From Epiperipatus broadwayi (Eukaryota > Onychophora > Udeonychophora > Euonychophora > Peripatidae), in assembly GCA_028023455.1 (NCBI GenBank), contig JAQFVV010006215.1, forward strand, positions 5,501,230-5,565,229: a stretch of DNA of 64,000 bases, written 5' to 3'. Of this stretch, positions 1 to 8,799 are shown one piece after another. Under the pieces are notes generated by a model, which did no database searches, was not told where the DNA came from, and saw nothing but the letters and a program-made list of their open reading frames with translations. The stretch's first letter is position 1, and each line of letters begins with the position of its first letter. A program made the translations under genes and the position numbers.

Positions 1-600
1 GAGCTCTGCATCAAATTAAGTAAGTGAAAACAATAAGAAAAGGGAGAATGACAAAAAATAACAATGATTAAGTTACGAATCTCAGTAATAATTATTAGTG
101 AATAAAATAAAGATAATACAAACATCAATAAAAATGTTGACTCATGGACTTTTTAACAATTAGTAGTGGCTTCTGCATTTGCATAAATTAATGATAATCT
201 TATTATAATGTGATCATAAGACATCTGCCATTTATAGAAAATGCAATACATTATCCTCTGGATTTGTAAAACCCTAATAATATATTGCAACATATAAATT
301 TTACTTGAAACACAGGGATGAGAATCAATAACCCTAGTGAATACCCCCCCCCCAATAATAAAAATAAATCATAAGTATAAGCCCTTGTGAGATCTTGAAT
401 CAGAACTCGTAATGTTTAGATGATCTGAAAAGCAGCTTCAAACTGTAAACAATCAAAATCGCCAACTTCTAAAAACCAATATTGCAGCAACTCTTGTCCA
501 AAATTTGTTTTAAAGTAATAATTTCAACAATCTATTAACATGTATAACTAACTGTTCATTATTTTCAACAGACTGCAAAACAAGTCTCTCTAAATTTGTC
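1..600. other. AT-rich non-coding DNA, no gene seen
   Basis: No convincing coding region is seen. The minus strand at about 400-520 has a short open stretch without recognisable similarity. A run of C interrupts the sequence near 345-352. Confidence 0.4.
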
Positions 601-1045
601 TGAAGGTTTGTTAGATGTGATATCAGCTAGCAATATCTAAAGAGTGGAGAATAATACTACTCGAAACATTGTGTAATTACTAACCTGAGTTGTTTATTTG
701 TATGAAAAGTTTAAATAAAGTTTAAAATTTTCTATACATTCAACATTCACTCACAGATGTAAACAAGCATCTATTTTTATAGCCGATGTTTATAATTGTA
801 ATTCACTAAATATCAGCCTTTTACAGCTACTGTACATGCGCTTTAAGGAGTGTTAAATAATAAATGAATACTTTTCAGTGCCCATACAAGATATAGCATT
901 TAAGAAAGCTATATCTTGTATGGACACTGAAAAGTATTCATTTATTATTTAACACTCATTAAAGCGCATGTACAGTAGCTGTAAAAGGCTGATATTTAGT
1001 GACTCACAGATGATGGAAATAGTCCAACATATCACATCTAAGTCT
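600..1045 (+). mobile_element. PLE terminal-repeat fragment split by a palindromic insertion
   Basis: Positions 640-757 match the PLE terminal repeat seen at 8591-8730: the GAGTGG...CTACTCGAAAC hairpin, then the stretch ending in TTTAAAATTTTCTATACATTC. The match resumes at 1002-1045 with GATGGAAATAGTCCAACATA. The two halves are separated by the palindromic insertion at 760-1001. The hammerhead core is damaged, because the CTGAAGA box is not preserved before the hairpin. This is a truncated, non-coding copy. Confidence 0.7.
749..1012. mobile_element. 242-bp palindromic MITE-like element with 11-bp TSD
   Basis: An 11-bp direct repeat ACTCACAGATG flanks the insertion (749-759 and 1002-1012). 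The inserted 760-1001 is almost entirely an inverted repeat, with arms meeting near 903-907. Each arm contains a segment ending AAATATCAGCC, a GTACATGCGC block, and GTGTTAAATAAT followed by the CAAGATATAG block. The same blocks occur in order in the tandem array at 43268-44226, so the two are one family in different arrangements. It has no coding capacity. Confidence 0.8.
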
Positions 1046-1610
1046 CTCTAAAGTTCCAAACAAGTTAATCTATATTTGTTTTACTCCAAATGTTTATTAA
1101 ATACATTCAATATTTTATTTGGGAATATTTTATACAATTTCAACTTGTATGCATTTCAAAATAATAAAAATATGATATGATCAATAACAATATCTAGAAA
1201 AGTAATTTACCTTTATGGATGAATTTTTGATATTAAACTAAAACCAAGTTTATACAAGAGTCTAAGTCAAACGAAGTTGTTAAAATCATGAGTTATATAT
1301 ATCTCACACAAACATAAATTAAAGCACTATTATTTAATCATAATCTAGTGGATTATATTGACTCACTTATTTAAACTATTATTTGTTGCTTTCAAAATCT
1401 ATCCCAGTCATTAGTACTCATTGTATTATGCAAATGAATTTTTGTTTTCAAAACCAACAGAGTTCCATTACTTCTTTACAACCTACAATATTTGAAATTA
1501 ATCTAAGAAACAGCAGTATAGTTTACAGCTGTCAATAATATGTACAATCACATTACATACGTGCTATATATATATAAAGAAAACATAAAAAGCATAAAGC
1601 TAAACTAGTC
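1046..1610. other. AT-rich non-coding stretch
   Basis: I see only AT-rich sequence and short TA runs (about 1565-1577), with no gene or clear repeat boundary. Confidence 0.35.
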
Positions 1611-2189
1611 AATAATCAAAATTACCCCAAATCCAAAACTCAACCAGACTAGCCAAGAAAGTAAAATCTAAAACACAACCAATGGTTTCACTGCTACAAG
1701 CTGACTTCTCAAGTGTCAGAACTACAAAACAACAGCATATTTATATTGAACATTATCCACAATTCCATTTACTTCCCATCCACCCTTAATATTAAAAAAA
1801 ACTTTTAAATAGAGGAAGCTAAAGTTTTTTTTTTTTTGAGAGAGAGAAATGAAATAAAAAAAAAAAATTACAATATCTTTATTATTAAAAATTTATGATT
1901 CTGAAGCAATTAACTTATTTACAAGTTCTTTTAATATTAAGCATCACATGATCACCATCATCTCTTACACTAGCACATAATTGTAGAGTTTTGCCTTGTT
2001 CTTTTAATATTAAGGGTGGATGGGAAGTAAATGGAATTGTGAGTAATGTTTAATATAAATATGCTGTTGTTTTGTAATTCTTTACACTTAGGAAGTCTGC
2101 TTGTAGCAGTAAAACCATTGATTGTGTTTTAGATTTTACTTTCTTGGCTAGTCTGATTTGAGTTTTGGTTTTGGGGTAATTTTGATTAT
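1611..2189. repeat. Foldback element with ~187-bp inverted arms
   Basis: The left arm (1611-1797) and right arm (2002-2189) are inverted copies. Shared blocks include AAATGGAATTGTG, GGTGGATGGGAAGTAAATGG and GATTTTACTTTCTTGGCTAG on the right arm. The roughly 200-bp spacer holds CATCACATGATCACCATC (about 1943-1960) and an AGAGTTTTGCCTTGTT block. These match the end of hammerhead family 2 at 49320-49400. The foldback may have captured, or be derived from, a family-2 terminus. Confidence 0.65.
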
Positions 2190-2326
2190 ATATAAAGAGA
2201 TATAGAAAAATAAAACAGTAAATTAATTATATCCTATATTTGTATACATATATAACAATTCAATTTTTCACAATCATATGCACATCACATGGTTCCAATG
2301 CACCCAGATTCAGTATTTTTTCTGAT

Positions 2327-2511
2327 TTTAAAACGGATTCTTGAGAGTTCCTATTTGGATAAATTCTTCCAAGTATCTAGATGATTTCAATTTTTCATTA
2401 AAATGTTTTATTTTTTTGGCTTCTTCAAATGTGGCAGCTATTGTCTGTAATTTTCTAAATCTTGTTTTTCTGCTGATAGTTTCTGGTTGGATAGTAATAC
2501 TGTTTTCATTT
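2327..2511 (-). pseudogene. Unrecognised coding-like fragment
   Basis: The minus strand has a stop-free run of about 60 codons with protein-like composition, including SRKTRFRKLQTIAATFEEAK and, later, SSRYLEEFIQIGTL. In-frame stops bound it on both sides and there is no start codon or convincing splice site. It reads like a remnant of a charged, helical protein. I do not recognise the family. It could be a decayed transposon ORF, a processed pseudogene fragment, or an exon with weak splice signals. Confidence 0.25.
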
Positions 2512-2559
2512 AAAATAATATTAAGACAGTATTTACCAACATGGTTCAGATATTAAAAT

Positions 2560-3271
2560 TTTCAGTTATCACTTATTTGTTATTAAAATTTTGCAAATGA
2601 TTACCACATTTTCTCTCAAGCTATGCGAAGGTACCATTGTGCTTCAGCTTTAAATTACTGTTGAGGTTATCTTTAATGCTATTTTTCCAATTTTGCAATC
2701 ATTTATGACAAAAACTGGAATTAAAATATTACCATTTATTAACTTTTTAAAAAAATTTCATAAGAATATTTTTTTACAAAAGAGCCAAAACCCATCCATA
2801 CTGTTAGAGATTGATATTTTTTATTTTTATGCACTTAAAAGTCCTTGTGAAAGCTCTCGAGCATATTCATTCTTTTTTTTTTTTTAGCTTCAAAAATGAA
2901 AGCATATACTTTCCATAAGTTTGTTTACATATTAATTCATAAAACATTTATTTAATTAATATTCATTATTTAGAAAAATAATATTAGATCAGATTTTATT
3001 AAAAAATATTTACTTTTAGAAGGAAAAAATCACAATACCATGCGACTGCAGCTTGTAATCAGCTGTAAAAAAAATGCTTTTATATTGACCGCAACAAATT
3101 TCCTTTTGTAATTTTTTAAAAATTATAGAATTTTAAATAAAATTTCATTAGCTTCTAAATAAAAATTTGTTTGGACTTTACAAACTAAGTTAATAAAATA
3201 TGGATTTTTTTAATTTAATGTTTTTTTAACAATAATATAATAACCATCAAATAAAAAAGTAATTGGTCTTT
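2560..3271. other. AT-rich non-coding DNA
   Basis: Poly(T) and AT runs with no supported gene. The minus strand at 2650-2870 shows short broken open stretches that may be more decayed coding sequence, but nothing is recognisable. Confidence 0.3.
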
Positions 3272-3415
3272 AAGATGTGATATGTTGGACTATTTCCATC
3301 ATTTATGAGTGAATATTGAATGTATAGAAAATTTTAAACTTTATTTAAACTTTTCAAATACAAACAACTTGTTAGTAATAACACACAAATAGACAATACA
3401 GGTTAGTAATTACAC

Positions 3416-3460
3416 AACATTTCGAGTAGTATTATTCTCCACTCTTCTTCAGGTGTTGCT
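3416..3460 (-). ncRNA. Hammerhead-like motif in PLE terminal repeat (degenerate)
   Basis: On the minus strand the CTGAAGA box (3452-3446) is followed by an extra A, a GAGTGG/CTACTC stem II and GAAA (3423-3420). The next bases are TGTT rather than the palindromic CGTT of the plus copy, which weakens stem III. The upstream ACAC can pair with GTGT downstream as stem I. PLE terminal repeats are known to carry hammerheads. Activity of this copy is doubtful. Confidence 0.5.
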
Positions 3461-3482
3461 GGCCTATATGCGCAGTGACAAT

Positions 3483-3571
3483 ATTCGCTTAGAAATTGAA
3501 CTCGCACCTTTAGATTCTTGTATATTGAATTTAAGGCAAACGCTCTACCAACTGAGCTATTCTGTCAAAGG
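3483..3571 (-). repeat. tRNA-like module in PLE terminal repeat
   Basis: The minus strand reads ATAGCTCAGTTGGTAGAGCG, a near-perfect tRNA D-arm/A box, and about 35 bases further on GGTGCGAGTTCAA, which resembles a B box. The T-stem does not pair well, so this is not called as a functional tRNA. The plus copy carries the same module at 8469-8551. Confidence 0.6.
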
Positions 3572-3676
3572 CAACATATAGTAGAAATTTGATATATTTA
3601 TATATGAGGGTTGGTTCAAATCCTCCTGAGTCCTTCAATTTTTTTTTTTTTTTAACAAGTCTAATTATTTTTATTT

Positions 3677-4921
3677 TTACTTTTTCCTAAGAGCAAGATT
3701 AATTAGAGGCTTCCATACATTGTGTATTGCCACACTGGGTTGACTTATAGGATTATTTACCATTGTCATATGAGCAGCTTCCTTGAATTTTCTTCTATGC
3801 ATTTTTTCCTCTTTATCCAATATCTTTGTATTTTCCCACTTAAGCATATGGTCATTAGTACATACATGATCTGCTATGGTAGACACATCTGTTTTTTCTC
3901 TTTTAACCATTAGTTTGTGCTCCTTCAATCGCTGTTCAACAGGGCGACAGGTCTCACCAATGTATTTCCTTCCACATTCACATGGTATTTCATAGATGCA
4001 GTTTTTGTTCTTCAGCATTTCCAGTTTAGGCTTAGTAGAAGTAAGCATTCCTCGAAGTGTGGTATGGCTTTGGAAAGCAGTTCTAATATTATATTGACTG
4101 CAGATTTTCTTTAATTTGTCTGCCATTCCTGGTATGTATGGATACACTACTGTACCAATAACTGTTTTCTCTTTTGGTGTCTCTTTGTGTTGTCTATTGA
4201 AGGTTTTTCTGATGACTGCTGATGGATAACCATTCTTCATAAGCATTTGTTCTATGTGAATCTTTTCTTTTTCCAAATCACTGGTTTCTGAACAAACCTC
4301 CTTTGCTCTGTTCCATAGTGATAGTACAATTCCTTGTTTAGTGCTTCTTGTATGATTGGATGTATATGCCAAGTATTTGCCAGTGTGTGTTGGTTTCCTA
4401 TACACTGTTGTTTTTACTTTGCCCTGAGGGAGTCTTGTCACAAGAACATCCAAGAATGCCAATTTTTGTTCTTGTTCTGATTCCATTGTGAATTTAATTG
4501 TAGGAGATATGTTGTTAATGTGCATCCAGAATGACTGTAATTTTACCTTGCCATGTGGCCATACCACAAATGTATCATCAACATATCGAAGCCACACTTT
4601 AGGTGGACATGGAGTAGTATTTATGGCTGTGGTTTCAAGTTCTTCCATGTAAATGTTGCTGAGCAAGGGTGACAGTGATGATCCCATGGCCATCCCTTGA
4701 TTTTGTTGGAAGAATTCTGAGTTATATTGAAAGTATGTTGTTGTTACACAGAATGTTAATAATTCCATTATACTATCAATAGGTAGAGCTGTTCTAGTTT
4801 GTAGACTATTATCGTCATATAACCTTTTCCTTACAATAGACAATGCCTCATCACATGGTACATTTGTAAACAGACTTTCCACATCAAAGCTTACCAATAT
4901 GTCAGTTCTTTCCATTTTCAT
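3677..4921 (-). CDS. PLE reverse transcriptase + GIY-YIG endonuclease (C-terminal 414 aa, intact frame)
   Basis: This open frame covers the C-terminal two thirds of a Penelope polyprotein. Reverse transcriptase motifs appear in order: FDVESLFTNVP (about aa 12), QGMAMGSSLSPLLSNIY (about 74) and the catalytic YVDD (about 113). The LAFLDVLVTR and YRKPTHTGKYL segments typical of the PLE RT follow. The GIY-YIG nuclease module begins with CIYEIPC and KYIGET (about aa 306-320) and continues with the conserved Arg of RPVEQRLKEHK. PLEs use these domains for target-primed reverse transcription. The methionine is internal to the original protein. Upstream coding sequence lies in another frame, so no full protein can be made. 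This copy preserves the endonuclease better than its partner. Confidence 0.9.
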   Translation of the reverse strand: MKMERTDILVSFDVESLFTNVPCDEALSIVRKRLYDDNSLQTRTALPIDSIMELLTFCVTTTYFQYNSEFFQQNQGMAMGSSLSPLLSNIYMEELETTAINTTPCPPKVWLRYVDDTFVVWPHGKVKLQSFWMHINNISPTIKFTMESEQEQKLAFLDVLVTRLPQGKVKTTVYRKPTHTGKYLAYTSNHTRSTKQGIVLSLWNRAKEVCSETSDLEKEKIHIEQMLMKNGYPSAVIRKTFNRQHKETPKEKTVIGTVVYPYIPGMADKLKKICSQYNIRTAFQSHTTLRGMLTSTKPKLEMLKNKNCIYEIPCECGRKYIGETCRPVEQRLKEHKLMVKREKTDVSTIADHVCTNDHMLKWENTKILDKEEKMHRRKFKEAAHMTMVNNPISQPSVAIHNVWKPLINLALRKK

Positions 4922-4935
4922 GTTCCTGACTAATT

Positions 4936-5871
4936 CTACAAAGTGCTTAGAATCCCTGATGAAAGACTATGTCCTATATGCCAATGGACTAAGAACTTGA
5001 GAAGAAATCTTGACAAATTTTGACATGGTGAATTTCTAGAACTAACAATAGGTCTTAATGGAACATTGTCTTTATGGATTTTAGACAGTCCATACAGGTG
5101 AGGAATCTTGCTGAAATACGAAGTTAATTTTCTTTTTTCTGAATCACTGAAATACCTGCGATGCTTCCGGAGTAATGCTTGTAGTTTTACCTCTGTATTT
5201 GGAATTGGATTTTTTGCTATCTTTTTGTATTGGCCTGCTGTGAGAAGGCCTTGTATTTTGTTATCATAATCAGTTTTATCCATTACAACTGTAGTGTTAC
5301 CTTTGTCAGCAGGAAGAATGATTATAGATGTATCCTGTTTGAGAGATTTAATAGCTTTCCTCTCATCACATGAAATGTTTGACTTCTGCTTGTGCACTTG
5401 ATGTCTTTCCAGTGTCCTTTTTACTCTCCAGCGTAACTCTGCTGCTTCTTCTAGATTCAAATTTTGGGTCACCTCATCAGTGGTGGCCATTATATCCAAT
5501 AGTGGGACAGTAGATGGTGTAATGGCGAAATTCAAACCTTTTCCAAGAACTGCTAATTCACAATCGGTAAGTTGTTTAGAACTAAGATTTTTCACTGATG
5601 ACGAGGATAGACTAGTTGCAGTATTCCTTTTGACTTGCCCATGTAGATTGACAAGCTTCTTCTTCTGAAAGTCTTTTATCCTCCCATGTAACTTACAATA
5701 TGATCTGTTCACTGCTTGACAAATTCTTGAGAAATCGATTCCACACTTCTAATAGATCGCAATGTTTGATACTTGGTAAACCGTTGAACCTTTATACTTT
5801 CTCTCAATAAGGTCTCACTTTCTCTCAATAAGGCCTCATTTGCTCTCTGAATAATTTTCTCAGCTCTCTTG
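4936..5871 (-). pseudogene. PLE polyprotein N-terminal part, frameshifted
   Basis: Two out-of-frame pieces (about 5871-5709 and 5712-4936) encode the region before the RT core. Shared features include RAEKIIQRANEALLRES, the RSYCKLHGRIK stretch, IIILPADKGNTTVVMDK and LYGLSKIHK. Comparison with the plus copy shows an internal duplication and deletion near 5725-5850. A frameshift near 4990 makes the protein run into LKFLVHWHIGHS instead of the expected LSPLAYRTQSF. It is non-functional as it stands. Confidence 0.8.
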
Positions 5872-5933
5872 TTTGTATTTGAAAAGTTTAAATAAAGTTT
5901 AAAATTTTCTATACATTTAATATTCACTCATAA

Positions 5934-7946
5934 ATGATGAAAATAGTCCAACATATCACATCTTATAATATAACATCATTACAAACCTTCAGACAAATAC
6001 TAAGTACTCGGTATGGACCCGATGCTATGTTGAAATTTAGACATTATGAAAAATTATATCTAAAACTGGCTAAAGTAGAAAATCATTTAACTTTCTTATG
6101 TAAATGTAAATCAGAAAAGATTATCCCTAAGGGTTTGCAGTTAAAACCTCCTATTTCCTCCAAGAGAGCTGAGAAAATTATTCAGAGAGCAAATGAGGCC
6201 TTATTGAGAGAAAGTATAAAGGTTCAGCGGTTTACCAAGTATCAAACATTGCGATCTATTAGAAATGTGGAATCGTTTCTACAAAACAAAGTTACAGATG
6301 AAGATTTCTCAAGAATTTGTCAAGCAGTGAACAGATCATATTGTAAGTTACATGGAAGGATAAAAGAACTTCAGAAGAAGCTTGTAAATCTACATGGGCA
6401 AGTCAAAAGTAATACTGCAACTAGTCTATCCTCATCATCAGTGAAAAATCTTAGTTCTAAACAACTTACCGATTGTGAATTATCAGTTCTTGAAAAAGGT
6501 TTGAATTTCGCCATTACACCATCTACTGTCCCACTATTGGATATAATGGCCGCCACTGATGAGGTGACCCAAAACTTGACTCTAGAAGAAGCGGCAGAGT
6601 TATGCTGGAGAGTAAAAAGGACACTTGAAAGACATCAAGTGCACAAGCAGAAGTCAAACATTTCATGTGATGAGAGGAAAGCTATTAAATCTCTCAAACA
6701 GGATACATCTATAATCATTCTTCCTGCTGACAAAGGTAACACTACAGTTGTAATGGATAAAACTGATTATGATAACAAAATACAAGGCCTTCTCACAGCA
6801 GGCCAATACAAAAAGATAGCAAAAAATCCAATTCCAAATACAGAGGTAAAACTACAAGCATTACTCCGGAAGCATCGCAGGTATTTCAGTGATTCAGAAA
6901 AAAGAAAATTAACTTCATATTTCAGCAAGATTCCTCACCTGTATGGACTGCCTAAAATCCATAAAGACAATGTTCCATTAAGACCTATTGTTAGTTCTAG
7001 AAATTCACCATGTCAAAATTTGTCAAGATTTCTTCTCGAAGTTCTTAGTCCATTGGCATATAGAACACAGTCTTTCATCAGGGATTCTAAGCACTTTGTA
7101 GAATTAGTCAGGAACATGAAAATGGAAAGAACTGACATATTGGTAAGCTTTGATGTGGAAAGTCTGTTTACAAATGTACCATGTGATGAAGCGTTGTCTA
7201 TTGTAAGGAAAAGGTTATATGACGATAATAGTCTACAAACTAGAACAGCTCTACCTATTGATAGTATAATGGAATTATTAACATTCTGTGTAACAACAAC
7301 ATACTTTCAATATAACTCAGAATTCTTCCAACAAAATCAAGGGATGGCCATGGGATCATCACTGTCACCCTTGCTCAGCAACATTTACATGGAAGAACTT
7401 GAAACCACAGCCATAAATACTACTCCATGTCCACCTAAAGTGTGGCTTCGATATGTTGATGATACATTTGTGGTATGGCCACATGGCAAGGAAAAATTAC
7501 AGTCTTTCTGGATGCACATTAACAACATATCTCCTACAATTAAATTCACAATGGAATCAGAACAAGAACAAAAATTGGCATTCTTGGATGTTCTTGTGAC
7601 AAGACTCCCTCAGGGCAAAGTAAAAACAACAGTGTATAGGAAACCAACACACACTGGCAAATACTTGGCATATACATCCAATCATACAAGAAGCACTAAA
7701 CAAGGAATTGTACTATCACTATGGAACAGAGCAAAGGAGGTTTGTTCAGAATCCAGCGACTTGAAAAAAGAAAAGATTCACATAGAACAAATGCTTATGA
7801 AGAATGGTTATCCATCAGCAGTCATCAGAAAAACTTTCAATAGACAACACAAAGAGACACCAAAAGAGAAAAGTTATTGGTACGGTGGTGTACCCATACA
7901 TACCAGGAATGGTAGACAAACTAAAGAAAATCTGCAGTCAATATAA
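5934..7946 (+). CDS. PLE reverse transcriptase polyprotein (frameshifted before the endonuclease)
   Basis: The 670-codon frame starts inside the terminal repeat. It carries a PLE N-terminal region with helical, charged sequence (RAEKIIQRANEALLRES at about aa 80), then ADKGNTTVVMD and LYGLPKIHK. The RT core follows: FDVESLFTNVP near aa 406, QGMAMGSSLSPLLSNIY near 468 and YVDD near 507. The catalytic aspartates are present. Compared with the minus copy, two bases are lost near 7873 (GAGAAAAGTTATTGG against GAGAAAACAGTTATTGG). This shifts the frame and ends the protein about 25 residues later, before the GIY-YIG domain. The RT may be intact, but RT and endonuclease are no longer joined. Confidence 0.9.
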   Translation: MMKIVQHITSYNITSLQTFRQILSTRYGPDAMLKFRHYEKLYLKLAKVENHLTFLCKCKSEKIIPKGLQLKPPISSKRAEKIIQRANEALLRESIKVQRFTKYQTLRSIRNVESFLQNKVTDEDFSRICQAVNRSYCKLHGRIKELQKKLVNLHGQVKSNTATSLSSSSVKNLSSKQLTDCELSVLEKGLNFAITPSTVPLLDIMAATDEVTQNLTLEEAAELCWRVKRTLERHQVHKQKSNISCDERKAIKSLKQDTSIIILPADKGNTTVVMDKTDYDNKIQGLLTAGQYKKIAKNPIPNTEVKLQALLRKHRRYFSDSEKRKLTSYFSKIPHLYGLPKIHKDNVPLRPIVSSRNSPCQNLSRFLLEVLSPLAYRTQSFIRDSKHFVELVRNMKMERTDILVSFDVESLFTNVPCDEALSIVRKRLYDDNSLQTRTALPIDSIMELLTFCVTTTYFQYNSEFFQQNQGMAMGSSLSPLLSNIYMEELETTAINTTPCPPKVWLRYVDDTFVVWPHGKEKLQSFWMHINNISPTIKFTMESEQEQKLAFLDVLVTRLPQGKVKTTVYRKPTHTGKYLAYTSNHTRSTKQGIVLSLWNRAKEVCSESSDLKKEKIHIEQMLMKNGYPSAVIRKTFNRQHKETPKEKSYWYGGVPIHTRNGRQTKENLQSI

Positions 7947-8357
7947 TATTAGGACTGCTTTCCAAAGCCTTACCACACTTCGAGGAATGCTTACTTCTAC
8001 TAAGCCTAAACTGGAAATGTTGAAGAACAAAAACTGCATCTATGAAATACCATGTGAATGTGGAAGGAAATACATTGGTGAGACCTGTCGCCCGGTTCTT
8101 CTATCGAGAAGGAACACAAATTAATGGTTAAAAGAGAAAAAATAGATGTATCTACCATAGCAGATCATTTATGTACTAATGACCATGTGCTTAAGTGGGA
8201 AAATACAAAGATATTGGATAAAGAGGAAAAAATGCATAGAAGAAAATTTAAGGAAGCTGCTCATATGACAATGGTAAATAATCCTATAAGTCAACCCAGT
8301 GTGGCAATACACAATGTATGGAAGCCTCTAACTAATCTTGCTCTTAGGAAAAAGTAA
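7870..8357 (+). pseudogene. PLE GIY-YIG endonuclease region, broken off and frameshifted
   Basis: The frame 7804-8124 resumes the protein after the shift near 7873. It contains CIYEIPCECGRKYIGETCRP, the core of the GIY-YIG fold. A second disruption near 8095 (RPVLLSRRNTN instead of RPVEQRLKEHK) moves the remainder (ADHLCTNDHVLKW onward) into the frame 8124-8357. The C-terminal end LTNLALRKK matches the minus copy, so this is the true stop. The conserved Arg-containing helix is damaged. Confidence 0.85.
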
Positions 8358-8468
8358 AAATAAAAATAATTAGACTTGTTAAAAAAAAAAAAAAAATTGA
8401 AGGACTCAGGAGGATTTGAACCAATCCTCATATATAAATATATCAAATTTCTACTATATGTTGCCTTT

Positions 8469-8551
8469 GACAGAATAGCTCAGTTAGTAGAGCGTTTGCC
8501 TTAAATTCAATATACAAGAATCTAAAGGTGCGAGTTCAACTTCTAAGCGAA
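8469..8551 (+). repeat. tRNA-like module in PLE 3' terminal region
   Basis: AATAGCTCAGTTAGTAGAGCG (8474-8494) forms a D-arm/A box with a GCTC/GAGC stem. GGTGCGAGTTCAAC (8527-8540) resembles a B box. The anticodon and T stems are poor. A separate GGATTTGAACC on the opposite sense (about 8412-8422) looks like a second, reversed T-arm. Pol III boxes inside a pseudo-LTR could serve transcription, but this is inference. Confidence 0.6.
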
Positions 8552-8573
8552 TATTATCACTGTGCATATAGGC

Positions 8574-8624
8574 CAGCAACACCTGAAGAAGAGTGGAGAA
8601 TACTACTACTCGAAACGTTGTGTA
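8574..8624 (+). ncRNA. Hammerhead-like ribozyme motif in PLE 3' terminal region
   Basis: ACAC (8579-8582) pairs with GTGT (8620-8623) as stem I. CTGAAGA (8583-8589) is the conserved box, followed by an extra A. GAGTGG (8591-8596) pairs with CTACTC (8606-8611) as stem II. GAAA (8612-8615) begins the palindrome ACGT (8615-8618), and T8619 is the H17 position. The 4-nt palindromic stem III would have to form between two molecules or tandem copies, as described for the minimal PLE hammerheads. The unpaired A before stem II is atypical. Confidence 0.6.
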
Positions 8625-8799
8625 ATTACTAACCTGTATTGTCTATTTGTGTGTTATTACTAACAAGTTGTTTGTATTTGAAAAGTTTAAATAAAGTTTA
8701 AAATTTTCTATACATTCAATATTCACTCATAAATGATGGAAATAGTCCAACATATCACATCTTATAATATACCATCATTACAAACCTTCAGACAAATGT

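Larger units (their letters stand above)
3272..5870 (-). mobile_element. Penelope-like element copy 1, 5'-truncated, inverted
   Basis: This copy is the reverse complement of the PLE at 5871-8799 and meets it head-to-head at about 5870/5871. Its 5' end is missing: the coding match begins in the RAEKIIQRANEALLRES segment, directly abutting the terminal-repeat sequence of the other copy. An 18-20-bp tandem duplication (CTTTCTCTCAATAAGG, about 5811-5847) and loss of roughly 30 bases near 5725-5740 break the N-terminal reading frame. The 3' terminal repeat (3272-3660) carries a tRNA-like module and a hammerhead-like motif. A partial copy joined in inverted orientation upstream of a fuller one is a common arrangement for Penelope elements. 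Confidence 0.88.
5871..8799 (+). mobile_element. Penelope-like element copy 2, near full length
   Basis: About 129 bp of terminal-repeat sequence is present at both ends in direct orientation (5872-6000 and 8671-8799). It starts GTTTGTATTTGAAAAG and ends CAAACCTTCAGACAAAT. Between them lie one long ORF, two short frames continuing it, and a 3' terminal region with a tRNA-like module and a hammerhead-like motif. Direct partial repeats at both ends fit the pseudo-LTR structure of Penelope elements. No clear target duplication was found by eye. Confidence 0.88.

Noticed and set aside
8469-8551. Functional tRNA gene inside the PLE terminal region
   Set aside because: The D-arm is excellent, but the T-stem and anticodon stem do not pair and the module is duplicated with the PLE, so it is a tRNA-like part of the element.
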